From Alphaproteobacteria bacterium (GTDB lineage Bacteria > Pseudomonadota > Alphaproteobacteria > Micavibrionales > Micavibrionaceae): a DNA stretch of 64,000 nucleotides. Below are positions 34,078-44,100 of this stretch, in pieces. Below the pieces are notes generated by a model. That model saw only the letters and a list, made by a program, of their open reading frames with translations, was not told where the DNA came from and ran no database searches. The DNA lies in contig NVTV01000003.1 in assembly GCA_002401695.1 (NCBI GenBank), positions 62,001 through 126,000 on the forward strand, written 5' to 3'. The position numbers and the translations under genes are program-made. Position 1 is the stretch's first letter. Each line of letters starts with the position of its first letter.

Positions 34078-35907
34078 CTACTCCACCGTCACAGACTTCG
34101 CGAGGTTACGGGGTTGATCAACATCGGTGCCTTTGATTACGGCGACATGATAGGACAGCAATTGCACGGGGATTGAGTAGAGAATTGGTGCGACGAAGGG
34201 ATGTACTTCGCCCATTGCGACGCTCCACGTGGATTGGTCTTTCAACGCTGCGGCACCTTTTTCATCGGAAATCAGGAACACTTTACCGCCACGCGCAACG
34301 GTTTCTTGAATATTGGACACGTTTTTCTCAAACAGAGGATCATTGCCCGGCGCAACGACAACAACAGGCACGCTGTCATCAATCAAAGCGATTGGCCCGT
34401 GCTTCATCTCGCCCGAAGCATAGCCTTCAGCATGGATATAGGATATTTCCTTGAGCTTAAGCGCACCTTCAAGCGCAATCGGATACAAACTGCCCCGTCC
34501 CAAATACAGCACATCACGTGCCTCTGATACATCCTTGGCAATCGCCAATATTGCCTCATCATGCGAAAGAATATCCGCAGCAATGGTCGGAACATGGCGT
34601 AGCGCCTCGGCCATTTCATGTTCTTTCACCTCATCTATAGAGCCTTTTGCCTTTGCCACGGCCAAGGTAATACACGCCAATGTCGTTAACTGCGTGGTAA
34701 AGGCTTTGGTGGAGGCCACACCGATTTCAGGCCCCGCCAAAGTGTGCAACACAAAGTCAGACTCGCGCTCTATCGTGCTTTCGATTGCATTGACAATAGA
34801 GATAATCACTTGTCCCTGACGCTTGCAGTAACGCAAAGCCTCTAACGTATCGAGGGTTTCACCTGACTGGGAAACAAACAACGACACGCCGCCCTCAGGC
34901 ATTGGGGCTTCGCGATATCTGAACTCACTCGCCACATCAATTTCACACGGGATACGCGCGATCTGTTCCAACCAATATTTCGCAACCATACACGCATAAT
35001 AAGCCGTTCCGCACGCAATCAGCGTAATGCGCGGGGCTTTGACCATCACACCCAGCACATCATCGGGGATCGTTATTTTACCCGTCGATGCATTCACGTA
35101 TGAACTTAACGTTGCGCCAATCACGGCGGGCTGCTCGTATATTTCCTTCAGCATATAATGTCTGTATTCGCCCTTACCCGTCATTGCGCCGGATTGCTCG
35201 GTGATGCGGATATCACGCTCTATGGTCTTGTCATCTTTATCGTAAATACGAACGCTGTCACGCGTCACGGTTACGCGGTCACCATCTTCCAGAAAGCAAA
35301 TTTTCTTGGTCAGCGGCGCAAGCGCGTATGAGTCAGAGGCAACAAACATCTCGCCATCCCCATAGCCAACCGCCAGCGGTGTACCTTGACGACACCCAAC
35401 AATCAAATCATGGTGACCTGCGAAGATCATAACCAGCGCAAACGCGCCCGTCAGGCGATCCATCGTCGCATTCGCAGCAGAGACAGGCTCTTGCCCCTGA
35501 TCCAGATAATACGTCACCAAATGCACGATCACTTCGGTGTCGGTTTCAGTCTCAAATTTCGCGCCATGACCTTGCAGCTCTTCTTTCAGCGCGGCGTAAT
35601 TCTCGATAATTCCGTTATGAACAACCGCAACTTTATCGGTGGCATGCGGGTGCGCGTTACGCTCGTTCGGCAAACCATGCGTGGCCCAGCGTGTGTGGCC
35701 TATGCCAACAGTTCCCGATACAGGATTCTCCGCGACTTTCTCTGCAAGATTGACAAGTTTCCCCTCGGCGCGCCGGCGGTCAATATGACCATTGGACAAG
35801 CTGGCAATGCCCGCAGAATCATATCCGCGATACTCCAAACGCTTTAGCCCTTCTAACAAAAGGGGGGCTACGTCTTGCTCTCCGATAATTCCAACTATTC
35901 CGCACAT
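34078..35907 (-). CDS. glmS: Glutamine--fructose-6-phosphate aminotransferase (isomerising)
   Basis: Makes glucosamine-6-phosphate from fructose-6-phosphate and glutamine, the entry to cell-wall amino sugars. The N-terminal Ntn glutaminase starts with the catalytic Cys (MCGIVGIIG) and contains GIGHTRWATHG. Two SIS domains follow, with SQSGETLDTLEALR. The end AKSVTVE is the standard C-terminus. Length 609 residues. No glmS ribozyme was seen upstream. Immediately downstream of glmU on the same strand. Confidence 0.97.
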   Translation of the reverse strand: MCGIVGIIGEQDVAPLLLEGLKRLEYRGYDSAGIASLSNGHIDRRRAEGKLVNLAEKVAENPVSGTVGIGHTRWATHGLPNERNAHPHATDKVAVVHNGIIENYAALKEELQGHGAKFETETDTEVIVHLVTYYLDQGQEPVSAANATMDRLTGAFALVMIFAGHHDLIVGCRQGTPLAVGYGDGEMFVASDSYALAPLTKKICFLEDGDRVTVTRDSVRIYDKDDKTIERDIRITEQSGAMTGKGEYRHYMLKEIYEQPAVIGATLSSYVNASTGKITIPDDVLGVMVKAPRITLIACGTAYYACMVAKYWLEQIARIPCEIDVASEFRYREAPMPEGGVSLFVSQSGETLDTLEALRYCKRQGQVIISIVNAIESTIERESDFVLHTLAGPEIGVASTKAFTTQLTTLACITLAVAKAKGSIDEVKEHEMAEALRHVPTIAADILSHDEAILAIAKDVSEARDVLYLGRGSLYPIALEGALKLKEISYIHAEGYASGEMKHGPIALIDDSVPVVVVAPGNDPLFEKNVSNIQETVARGGKVFLISDEKGAAALKDQSTWSVAMGEVHPFVAPILYSIPVQLLSYHVAVIKGTDVDQPRNLAKSVTVE

Positions 35908-36005
35908 ATATAGTCTTTCTAATTTTATAAAGGTGACCCTAGATTAATGGAAATAATCCAGAGTTCAAATCACGAAATTTTACGAATTGTTTCAAAGAGA
36001 TCAGC

Positions 36006-37382
36006 TTACTTTTCTGATTGTTTCTTTTGCTGCGCCGCTTGCACTTTTTCTTTGCGCTTACGATACAGCGCCGCCCAGCCGGAGCGCACCTCAGTCTTGC
36101 TGCGCTCTACTGACAGTGCGTCCGCAGGAACATCGGTGGTGATGGTTGATCCCGCCGCGATAAATGCGCCATCATCCAAGGTCAGCGGCGCAACCAGATT
36201 AACATTACTGCCAACCATCACGCCTTTGCCAATCACGGTTTGGTATTTATCGAAGCCATCATAATTCACGGTAATTGCGCCGCAACTGAAATTCACATCC
36301 TCGCCCATCGTACAATCACCAACATAGCCAAGGTGGGATATTTTGCTGCGATCACCAATGCTGGATTTTTTGATCTCGACAAAATTTCCGATGCGCACCT
36401 CTTCCCCGATATCGGAGCCGGGGCGTAAACGTGCGAAGGGGCCGATAATGGCATTTTTGCTAATCTTCGCACCTTCGAAATGACAGAACGCCTTGATATG
36501 TACGTTCTCGCCAACCTCAACATCTGCGCCGAAATAGACATTCGGCTCAATTATAACGCCCAAAGCAATCTTCGTATCATGGTGCAGATAAACACTTGAG
36601 GGATCTTGCATCACAACACCTGCCAGCATGAAATCTTCGCGCATTTTTTGCTGCGCGGTTTGTTCAAGGTTACTGAGATCAACACGGGTATTACAGCCAA
36701 CAACCTCCGCCGCATTAATCGCCAGTGACACGCGAGTTTTAACGCCCTCACGCGCCGCAATTTCAGGCAGGTCAGTGATATAATACTCACCTTGCGCATT
36801 ACTATTTCCTAACGCCTCAAGCCAACCGACAGTGCGGCCAGCATCCAGACAAAATGCGCCTGTATTAACGATATTCACGCACTTTTCTTCAAGCGTTGCG
36901 TCTTTGTCTTCACGGATCGCCTTTAGGGTTTCATCATCATTCAATAACAAGCGACCATAGCCTGCGGGATTATCAAGGCGCACACCAAGAACGGAAATGC
37001 CCGCCACATCATCTTGATGACGTGAAGCAATCAAACCCTGCATCGTTGCGACAGAGATTAACGGCGTGTCACCAAGTAAAACGAGGATATCGCCTTCAAA
37101 GCCGTCTAATACACTCATCCCTGCTTTTAACGCGCTGCCTGTTCCGTCTTGTGTTTGCTGCACCACCGTTTCGTGCGGCTTTACTGCTGCGATCAAATCC
37201 TGCATGCCTTTGCCGACAACAACGACAATACGCTCCGGCGAGAGCTGCTCCACAGAAGAGAGCAGCCAATTAATCATCGGCAAGCCCAGAAGGTCGTGCA
37301 TCACTTTCGGTTTTTTGGAATTCATACGCGTTCCCTTACCAGCGGCAAGGATTACAACAGCGAGAGGCTTATTCTGGGTCAT
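36006..37382 (-). CDS. glmU: Bifunctional N-acetylglucosamine-1-phosphate uridyltransferase / glucosamine-1-phosphate acetyltransferase
   Basis: Final two steps to UDP-GlcNAc. The N-terminal pyrophosphorylase has ILAAGKGTRMNSKKPKVMH. The C-terminal left-handed beta-helix is made of hexapeptide repeats, with the acetyltransferase residues in NFVEIKKSSIG and NVNFSCGAITVNYDGFDK (about 385-400). Length 458 residues. Together with glmS downstream it supplies peptidoglycan and lipopolysaccharide synthesis. Confidence 0.96.
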   Translation of the reverse strand: MTQNKPLAVVILAAGKGTRMNSKKPKVMHDLLGLPMINWLLSSVEQLSPERIVVVVGKGMQDLIAAVKPHETVVQQTQDGTGSALKAGMSVLDGFEGDILVLLGDTPLISVATMQGLIASRHQDDVAGISVLGVRLDNPAGYGRLLLNDDETLKAIREDKDATLEEKCVNIVNTGAFCLDAGRTVGWLEALGNSNAQGEYYITDLPEIAAREGVKTRVSLAINAAEVVGCNTRVDLSNLEQTAQQKMREDFMLAGVVMQDPSSVYLHHDTKIALGVIIEPNVYFGADVEVGENVHIKAFCHFEGAKISKNAIIGPFARLRPGSDIGEEVRIGNFVEIKKSSIGDRSKISHLGYVGDCTMGEDVNFSCGAITVNYDGFDKYQTVIGKGVMVGSNVNLVAPLTLDDGAFIAAGSTITTDVPADALSVERSKTEVRSGWAALYRKRKEKVQAAQQKKQSEK

Positions 37383-37445
37383 CTATTATCTCTGTTTAAA
37401 ATTTTAACGCGCAATATCTATCAAACGTACAAGAAATTTGCAAAT

Positions 37446-38357
37446 CTAGTCTTTCGTCGTCAAGATCGTATCGCCGCTTTCATAGCGTGTCATATGCATA
37501 AACAACGTACCATACGCAGTTTTAACCCGCACACGCACCGGCACCGCAACAGCATTTTCCGTCACTTGCGCCAGCCAAACCGTGGGCATCATACCGCGCT
37601 TACGCCCTTGCTCCTGAATAGAGAGCCAGCCCCGTGGCTTTTTATGCCACGCGCCCGCAACGGGTTTTACCTCTACCGTACATTCAACGGCCAAACCGCT
37701 ATAGGCGTTATATCTTGTCTTCTCTAACATCACAAAACGAGAATGCTTGAAAATCAATGTGTATCGGCGTTTTCCGTCAAAAACATCGCGCTCCCCCTCA
37801 CATTTACCGCCATCGGAAACTTGCTCCATCACAAGGATTGTTGCGCTCAGCGCATCTGTTGTCCCCTTGGTAAGCGCCTTATCAGGCACCTTCGTTTTCG
37901 GTTTCTTATGCGTATACAACGTCACGATATCTTTAAAACCGCCATTCTTTGTATAATTATAGGACTTCACCTCTTTTTCATCCCGCCACATCGCAATTGA
38001 TTCATGTAATTGCGGCACACGGCGGCCATTGCTCAACGCCCAGCCCTTAGACTCAAACGTTCCTTCCCAAGGCGCGAGAGAACCCAAAATCCCGCGCGTC
38101 TGCGCCGAAAATTTCATGGCATAGCGCCCTTTTTCACGATAATCCAGATCCATATTTGCCTGCACCGCATGGATACCGCCCGCATACACATCAAAATTCA
38201 TACGTTGAAAATCAAACGGACGAGATGCAGCAGCAGCAGGCTCAATCGCCGCCATGGAGAAAGCAACAGCGGCCATTTGATCATCGGCAGCTTGCGCGGA
38301 GGCGAAAAACCCGAAGGCAAGAATGCAACAACTAGTGGTAAAGCCCAAGCGTTTCAT
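37446..38357 (-). CDS. DUF3108-family exported protein
   Basis: Signal peptide with cut near ASAQA|ADD, then a beta-rich domain of about 280 residues that fits DUF3108 (DVYAGGIHAVQANMDLDYRE, WEGTFESKGW, RYTLIFKHSRF). The family is periplasmic and uncharacterised. The ATG at 38357 begins the signal peptide and overlaps the end of the upstream FemAB-like gene by 26 bases, implying coupling. The longer frame upstream is not needed. Confidence 0.8.
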   Translation of the reverse strand: MKRLGFTTSCCILAFGFFASAQAADDQMAAVAFSMAAIEPAAAASRPFDFQRMNFDVYAGGIHAVQANMDLDYREKGRYAMKFSAQTRGILGSLAPWEGTFESKGWALSNGRRVPQLHESIAMWRDEKEVKSYNYTKNGGFKDIVTLYTHKKPKTKVPDKALTKGTTDALSATILVMEQVSDGGKCEGERDVFDGKRRYTLIFKHSRFVMLEKTRYNAYSGLAVECTVEVKPVAGAWHKKPRGWLSIQEQGRKRGMMPTVWLAQVTENAVAVPVRVRVKTAYGTLFMHMTRYESGDTILTTKD

Positions 38358-39333
38358 AGAGTTGCCCCCCCAAACCTTCTTTGAACGTTTTGACACCTTT
38401 TGCGCTTTCATCATTGACGCCGCCCAAATCGAAATCATTGATATTCCTTTCCTTCAACTGCTCCATCGCAGTCCACAGTAACAAATGATGTGCGCATTTT
38501 TTGCGCCCTACCTCTGATGTATATCCTATTTGGTAAGTTGCACTTGCCCCATGATTAAAAATTAATATAGCGGCTATTGGCTCTCCCTCCAACAGCGCAG
38601 CACCAATCAACATGTTTTGCCCACGGGAGAATTGATATGCCAGCGCCGCAATCGATTTGGGCGCAGGCCCATCATAATTACGCAATGCTTTATCTTCGGT
38701 GTATTTCTGGATCAGCCATGGAAAATGCGCACCTTTATCGCTCCAAACAACATCCAGATCATATTTTTCAGACTTATTGAGCTTATTACGCCATTTTGGG
38801 TTTAATTTCTTGCGTAAAACGTCTAAATTTTTAGATATATCCACCCAAATGGTCTGATAACCATGTTTTGAGGCGCATTTATAGCCATATTTTCGTAATA
38901 TATCCTTTGCTGCCTCGTTATTTTCCATTTCGGGCAAAAAACGGATGCGCCGCCCGATACGTTTGGGAAACTCTTTCGAAAAAACGGAGACAAATAATTC
39001 AAAATCACCAACGCTGCCATAGCCTTCGAACCACAACGGCCCTCGATCCAGCAAGACACCATGCACTACATTTTTGAATAAGCCGACCTCCAGCACCTGC
39101 ACCAATCCTGCATCTATGCCATTAATTCTAATAACACCACGCCGCGCTTTTTGATGATTAAGATGTGCCATCGTATGCGCGTAATCCAAGGACTGCAACA
39201 AATTGGAACGCCTGACGCTATGAAAACGCGCATTCCACTCGGATGCAGAGAGCACATCCCATTCAATTTCGCATATATCATGTTTTTTTACAGGGTTTTG
39301 TGTCATCGCGACTTGATTTTGAACGCTCTTCAT
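38332..39333 (-). CDS. FemAB/GNAT-like acyltransferase (Acetyltransf_6 type)
   Basis: About 333 residues with two GNAT-like halves, as in FemAB-related proteins that use aminoacyl-tRNA or acyl-CoA. It has GVIRINGIDAGLVQVLEVG in the first half. The second half shows NPKWRNKLNKSEK, AALLEGEPIAAILIFNHG, ATYQIGYTSEVGRKKCAHHLLLW and the end DFDLGGVNDESAKGVKTFKEGL, the common FemAB/BioF2 ending. The acceptor may be peptidoglycan or a lipid precursor, but this is inference. The start is uncertain (ATG 39333, TTG 39345 or ATG 39306). Confidence 0.8.
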   Translation of the reverse strand: MKSVQNQVAMTQNPVKKHDICEIEWDVLSASEWNARFHSVRRSNLLQSLDYAHTMAHLNHQKARRGVIRINGIDAGLVQVLEVGLFKNVVHGVLLDRGPLWFEGYGSVGDFELFVSVFSKEFPKRIGRRIRFLPEMENNEAAKDILRKYGYKCASKHGYQTIWVDISKNLDVLRKKLNPKWRNKLNKSEKYDLDVVWSDKGAHFPWLIQKYTEDKALRNYDGPAPKSIAALAYQFSRGQNMLIGAALLEGEPIAAILIFNHGASATYQIGYTSEVGRKKCAHHLLLWTAMEQLKERNINDFDLGGVNDESAKGVKTFKEGLGGQLYETLGLYH

Positions 39334-39383
39334 GGTGAATTGCAATGAGTTTATTCATTTATACAAAGATAAGATGAGGCATT

Positions 39384-40235
39384 ATGGCTGAGAATTACGC
39401 AGATCTACAAGCAACCATTGAAAAATCATGGGACAATAAAGATTCAATAAGCACCGACACACAGGGCGAACAACGTGATGCGGTGAATGAGGCTTTGTCT
39501 TTGCTAGATAGTGGAACACTACGCGTTGCCAGCCCTTCTGATGATGGTTGGGTTGTGCATCAATGGCTGAAGAAAGCTGTACTGCTGTCTTTCCGTTTAA
39601 ATGAAAATCGTGTTATTTCCGGCGGTCCGGGGAATGCAAGCTGGTATGATAAAGTCGACAATAAATTTGTTGGCTGGGACGAGAAGAGATTCAAAGAAGC
39701 AGGCTTTCGCGCTGTTCCTGACTCTATTGTCCGCCACTCTGCCTATGTTGCACCGAATGCGGTTTTGATGCCATGTTTTCTGAATATTGGCGCGCATGTT
39801 GGCGCGGGCACGATGATTGACACATGGTCAACGGTTGGCTCTTGCGCGCAAATTGGTGCGAACTGCCATATCTCCGGCGGTGTCGGCATTGGCGGCGTAT
39901 TAGAACCTTTACAAGCCGAACCTGTTATTATTGAAGACAATGTCTTTATCGGTGCACGTTCGGAAGTTGCCGAAGGCGTTATCGTTGAGGAAGGTGCCGT
40001 CATATCCATGGGTGTATTCCTTGGTGCCTCCACGAAAATTATCGACCGCAGCACAGGCGAAATATATCAGGGCCGTGTCCCGTCATATTCCGTTGTGATA
40101 CCGGGTACTTTGCCCTCCGACAAAACCATGCCGAACGGTATGCCTGCACCAAGCCTTGCTTGCGCAGTTATCGTGAAGCGCGTTGATGAAAGAACCCGCA
40201 GCAAAACAGGCGTGAACGAACTATTACGCGATTAG
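39384..40235 (+). CDS. dapD: 2,3,4,5-tetrahydropyridine-2,6-dicarboxylate N-succinyltransferase
   Basis: Lysine/diaminopimelate pathway enzyme using succinyl-CoA. The helical N-terminus is followed by a left-handed beta-helix of hexapeptide repeats with [21 protein letters not shown] (split at residues 127-147), [14 protein letters not shown] and [17 protein letters not shown]. Length 283 residues, typical. The ATG is preceded by GATGAGG. dapE lies downstream, separated by one unrelated gene. Confidence 0.95.
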   Translation: MAENYADLQATIEKSWDNKDSISTDTQGEQRDAVNEALSLLDSGTLRVASPSDDGWVVHQWLKKAVLLSFRLNENRVISGGPGNASWYDKVDNKFVGWDEKRFKEAGFRAVPDSIVRHSAYVAPNAVLMPCFLNIGAHVGAGTMIDTWSTVGSCAQIGANCHISGGVGIGGVLEPLQAEPVIIEDNVFIGARSEVAEGVIVEEGAVISMGVFLGASTKIIDRSTGEIYQGRVPSYSVVIPGTLPSDKTMPNGMPAPSLACAVIVKRVDERTRSKTGVNELLRD

Positions 40236-40347
40236 CTGTGTGTATAACACCAACACAATCAAGCGTTTACATATTTTTTTGCACTTTGAAGCTCGATAGC
40301 TTATAACATCACCATGTTAACGGTGATTCATGCGGTGTGAGATAATA

Positions 40348-41340
40348 ATGAATAGTCCAAATTTGCCAGGTGCTTTTAAAAGCAATACGGGCGCCCATTC
40401 TTTTAAGGGGGCGACCTCTTTTAGCGCACATCTACAACAAACCGGATTATATGAAAACGAAAACGACGTTACCGAAAACTTCGACAGCCTTATTGGCGAG
40501 ACCAGAGATTGGCTACAAAATAAAGGCTTCAAGCAAGCCGAAGCCCTGATGGATTTGATGATTGAGTGCAATGACGGAAAAACACGTCAAGATGGCACAA
40601 CACCAAGCCCCTTACACGAAATGACACAGGCCATATGGTTTATCAGCTGTATAGAGGATGATTTACATGTTGAGGATGCCGAAGCCATCCTCAGTGTTAT
40701 TCTCACACATGATTTAGGCGAAGATTTTGACATTAAACCAGATGCACTGGAACAATATCTTGTCGATAACGGCATTCCACGCAGCGAAAAAACTGAACGA
40801 CTCAAAAAATCCTTTGATGCCATTTCAAAACGCTATGGTAAAAATGGAGAAGACCGCTACAAAAGTGAGTATAGATACTCCTGCGCCGTCAGAAGTGACA
40901 GGGATGCTTCTATTGCCAAAATGTTCGATCGGGCACATAACGTAATGACACTGGTTGGCGTTAAAGATAAATTAAAAATAGCAGATTACACGGCTAAAAC
41001 ACTGCAATTACAACATGATAATGTCAGAAGCGCCAGTGCCCAATTTCCTAATCAAACACGTATGTACAGAACACTGCAACAACTCATCAGACAAGAAATT
41101 CAAACCTGTTATTACTACATCGTTGATACAGGTAAAAAAATTACAGATAATGACGATTTGGAACTATCCATGCCTAAAAAAGGGTTTAAAGATTTACCCC
41201 TTGGCCTACACCCCCTTGTTGTTTCCGCCGAGCGCATACGCCATACTTATCCGGAGACTCATTTCGGGACAGAACACACCGTAGATAGAGGCGATAAAAA
41301 TAATCATTATCCTGATGACAATACCGATCTTTCACAATAA
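40348..41340 (+). CDS. Stand-alone HD-domain protein, RelA/SpoT hydrolase-like
   Basis: The central part keeps the residues of the RSH/MESH1 hydrolase: RQDGTTPSPLHEM (first His), ILTHDLGEDF (HD and ED) and KMFDRAHNVMTL (Asp and Asn), in the same order as in SpoT. No synthetase, TGS or ACT domain is present. It may hydrolyse ppGpp or a related nucleotide; many HD proteins act on other phosphates, so the substrate is a guess. About 330 residues. The start is either ATG 40330 or ATG 40348. It is inserted between dapD and dapE and ends 11 bases before dapE. Confidence 0.62.
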   Translation: MNSPNLPGAFKSNTGAHSFKGATSFSAHLQQTGLYENENDVTENFDSLIGETRDWLQNKGFKQAEALMDLMIECNDGKTRQDGTTPSPLHEMTQAIWFISCIEDDLHVEDAEAILSVILTHDLGEDFDIKPDALEQYLVDNGIPRSEKTERLKKSFDAISKRYGKNGEDRYKSEYRYSCAVRSDRDASIAKMFDRAHNVMTLVGVKDKLKIADYTAKTLQLQHDNVRSASAQFPNQTRMYRTLQQLIRQEIQTCYYYIVDTGKKITDNDDLELSMPKKGFKDLPLGLHPLVVSAERIRHTYPETHFGTEHTVDRGDKNNHYPDDNTDLSQ

Positions 41341-41351
41341 ACTCTATTCCC

Positions 41352-42485
41352 ATGGATGTTATCGAACTTACACAAAAACTCATTGCTTGCCCGTCTATCA
41401 CACCGAAAGACGAGGGCGCGCTGGTTTATCTGGCGCAGCAGCTTGAAACACTGGGCTTTACCTGTCACCGTCTTGATTTCGGCGAGGGCGATGAACATGT
41501 CCCCAATTTATTTGCACGGCTAGGCACAGGCGCGCCGCATATTTGTTATGCAGGTCATACCGATGTTGTACCAACCGGCCCCGCCGATGCGTGGACATAT
41601 GGCCCATTTAACCCACATATCGAAGGCGGCGTTTTATACGGACGCGGCGCGAGTGATATGAAGGGTTCTGTCGCGGCATTTACGGCGGCTGTGGCTGAAT
41701 ATCTTAAGAACAACACACCTACCGGATCGATCAGCCTGCTAATCACAGGGGATGAAGAAGGCCCCGCCTTAAACGGCACGATCAAAGTTTTGAAGTGGAT
41801 GAAGGAAAACAACCATATTCCTGATGTCGCCTTAATAGGCGAGCCGACAAATCCCGCCCACCTTGGGCAAGAAATCAAAATCGGGCGCAGAGGATCACTG
41901 ACGGGGGAAATTACCGTTTCAGGCAAGCAAGGCCATGTCGCCTATCAGCATCTGGCGGATAACCCCTTGCCGAAACTGGTTAAGATACTAGACGCACTGT
42001 CTGATAGCGTGCTGGATGAAGGCTCCGAGTTTTTTCCATCTACAAATTTAGAGATCACGACCATTGATGTCGGCAACACCGCCGATAACGTGATCGCCAA
42101 TAGCGGCTCCGCCAAATTCAATATTCGTTTTAACGATCGTTGGAGCAGCGAAACGCTCTCAGCGAAGCTGCATGAGATTATTAAGTCCTGCGGTTTTGAC
42201 TATGACCTTGAACTGATCTGCAGCGCGGAAAGTTTTCTGACCAAGCCGGGTGATTGGTCGGATATCGTGCGCGAAGCCGTGAAGAACGTCACAGGAAACA
42301 CACCGGACTTCACCACCAATGGCGGCACATCAGATGCGCGCTTTGTTGTACAATACTGCCCCGTTGTTGAATTTGGCGGCATTAACGCCACCATCCATCA
42401 GATTGACGAGAATGCATCTGTGCAAGACCTTAAAGACCTGACAAAGATATTCACACAGATGTTAAAGCTTTATTTCAAAGGATAA
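41352..42485 (+). CDS. dapE: Succinyl-diaminopimelate desuccinylase
   Basis: Zinc-dependent M20 peptidase-family enzyme making LL-diaminopimelate. Metal ligands are seen in CYAGHTDVVPTG, RGASDMKGS and GDEEGPALNGT, with a C-terminal GGINATIHQIDE His. Length 377 residues, as in the family. The 3' end overlaps that of truA by 16 bases, tail to tail. Confidence 0.96.
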   Translation: MDVIELTQKLIACPSITPKDEGALVYLAQQLETLGFTCHRLDFGEGDEHVPNLFARLGTGAPHICYAGHTDVVPTGPADAWTYGPFNPHIEGGVLYGRGASDMKGSVAAFTAAVAEYLKNNTPTGSISLLITGDEEGPALNGTIKVLKWMKENNHIPDVALIGEPTNPAHLGQEIKIGRRGSLTGEITVSGKQGHVAYQHLADNPLPKLVKILDALSDSVLDEGSEFFPSTNLEITTIDVGNTADNVIANSGSAKFNIRFNDRWSSETLSAKLHEIIKSCGFDYDLELICSAESFLTKPGDWSDIVREAVKNVTGNTPDFTTNGGTSDARFVVQYCPVVEFGGINATIHQIDENASVQDLKDLTKIFTQMLKLYFKG

Positions 42486-43243
42486 TCCACCCGCATTAAA
42501 TACAGCCCGTCCGCAGGGGCAGTTGGCCCGCCTTTGGTGCGGTCTTTGGCTTCTAATGCGGTTTTAACGTCTTCGGGTTTCCATTTTCCAAGACCAACAA
42601 GAGATAACGTACCCACCATATTGCGCACTTGATGATGCAGGAACGATTTGCCTTCGGTCTCGATAACAATCTCGCGACCACCGCAGCCGTCATAATCACG
42701 CACCTCGACATCCAGACGATCCAGCGTTTTCATCGGCGAATTTGCCTGACACTCCGAATCCCGAAAGGTCGTAAAATCATGATGGCCGAGCAAATGCTTC
42801 GCGCCCGCGCGCATCGCCTCCACGTCCAGAGGCCTGCCCACATGCCAGACCGAATCGCGATCCACCGCCAGAAAAGCTTGGCGATTAACAATGCGATAGC
42901 GATACAGCTTATTCAGCGCGTCATGGCGTGCATGGAATGCATCATCGATAATTTCAACATTAATAATGCTGATTGGTTGTGGACGCAGATGCGCATTGAT
43001 CGCTTTGGTAATTGCAAATTCATTCATCGGCTTGGTAAACTCACCAAGATCAACATGCGCCACTTGCCCGCGTGCATGTACGCCAGCGTCCGTGCGCCCC
43101 GCCGTTTGCACCAACACGTTCTGACCAGAGAAACCTTCTATCGCCTCCTCAATGGCTTGCTGGATTGAGGGAACATGGTGTTGCTTTTGCCAACCCGAAT
43201 AATCCCGCCCTACATATTCAATGGTTAATTTATATCTGGTCAT
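42470..43243 (-). CDS. truA: tRNA pseudouridine(38-40) synthase
   Basis: Makes pseudouridine at positions 38-40 of many tRNAs. The catalytic Asp lies in AGRTDAGVHARGQVAH, and KLYRYRIVNR and FTTFRDSECQ and FLHHQVRNMVG are typical. The ATG at 43243 overlaps the stop of the permease upstream as ATGA, fixing the start; the longer frame is not used. Length 257 residues. Confidence 0.95.
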   Translation of the reverse strand: MTRYKLTIEYVGRDYSGWQKQHHVPSIQQAIEEAIEGFSGQNVLVQTAGRTDAGVHARGQVAHVDLGEFTKPMNEFAITKAINAHLRPQPISIINVEIIDDAFHARHDALNKLYRYRIVNRQAFLAVDRDSVWHVGRPLDVEAMRAGAKHLLGHHDFTTFRDSECQANSPMKTLDRLDVEVRDYDGCGGREIVIETEGKSFLHHQVRNMVGTLSLVGLGKWKPEDVKTALEAKDRTKGGPTAPADGLYLMRVDYPLK

Positions 43244-44100
43244 CTCTTTATCAAACGTTTTAAATGGTGAATATTCACGATAACACATCCTACGATAATG
43301 AATGCACCCCCTATTGCGACGCCCGCGCGCACAGGCATAAAACCAAAGGCAATAAAATAAAGTGACGACAGTAAGGGAAGGAAATACGAAAGCGAGCTTA
43401 ACAATATTTGGTCACCTTTCCGCATTCCGTAGTCCCATAGCGCAAAGCAAAATCGTGTCAAACAAAACACCAATACAGCAATCCATACAGAGGCAGGCTG
43501 TACCCAAATTGTTTGCTCGAAAAGCACATGAAGAACAAAACTCATACATCCTGAAAAGGCCATAACAGGGATCAAAAGTACAACGGAATAATGCTTTTCT
43601 GACACGAACGCAGAGTAAAATGCCCAAACCACCGCCGCCAATATAATCAGGACATGCCCAGTGCCAACATGCGCGAACAAAGCTCCATCCTGCGGCATAA
43701 AAATGACGCACATACCGACAAACCCAAGGATCATGCCCAAAAGCTCACTCGCTCTCAAACGCTGCTTTTTCAAGAGTTTTGCAAATAACACCAATAAGAT
43801 CGGCCACAGATAATTCAGCATATTAATTTCAAAGGCAGGCGCCGTTTTAAAAGCGATATTGAGAAGAATAGAATAAATGCCCACGCCCAAGAACATCACC
43901 ATATATTGAGATATTGGCGCTTTGAGTTTTCCCCGAAAATCAGTCCCTACCTTCCTAAAATAGAGCCAAATCGTGATCGCACCTGAAAAGAACATCAGAG
44001 ACGATAATTGAAACGGCGGAATATCACCACTTAATGCGACTAGAATAGTGCCTATCGAAAATATGAATAATGCAAGAATACCGCTTAATGTCGGGTTCAT
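43240..44100 (-). CDS. EamA/DMT-superfamily permease
   Basis: Ten predicted membrane helices in two homologous halves, as in drug/metabolite transporters, for example GILALFIFSIGTILVAL and HVLIILAAVVWAFYSAFVSE. Length 286 residues. Likely an exporter of small metabolites; the substrate cannot be deduced. Overlaps fmt by one base upstream and truA by four bases downstream, so it is part of the def-fmt-truA operon. Confidence 0.86.
   Translation of the reverse strand: MNPTLSGILALFIFSIGTILVALSGDIPPFQLSSLMFFSGAITIWLYFRKVGTDFRGKLKAPISQYMVMFLGVGIYSILLNIAFKTAPAFEINMLNYLWPILLVLFAKLLKKQRLRASELLGMILGFVGMCVIFMPQDGALFAHVGTGHVLIILAAVVWAFYSAFVSEKHYSVVLLIPVMAFSGCMSFVLHVLFEQTIWVQPASVWIAVLVFCLTRFCFALWDYGMRKGDQILLSSLSYFLPLLSSLYFIAFGFMPVRAGVAIGGAFIIVGCVIVNIHHLKRLIKR

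Noticed and set aside
34217-34236. CTCCACGTGGAT, a second parS-like core
   Set aside because: Only the core and a few flanking bases match. It lies within the conserved glmS coding region and is best explained by codon choice.
35907-36005. glmS ribozyme or riboswitch upstream of glmS
   Set aside because: The glmU-glmS gap is only about 100 bases and shows no ribozyme-like sequence; none is expected in this group.
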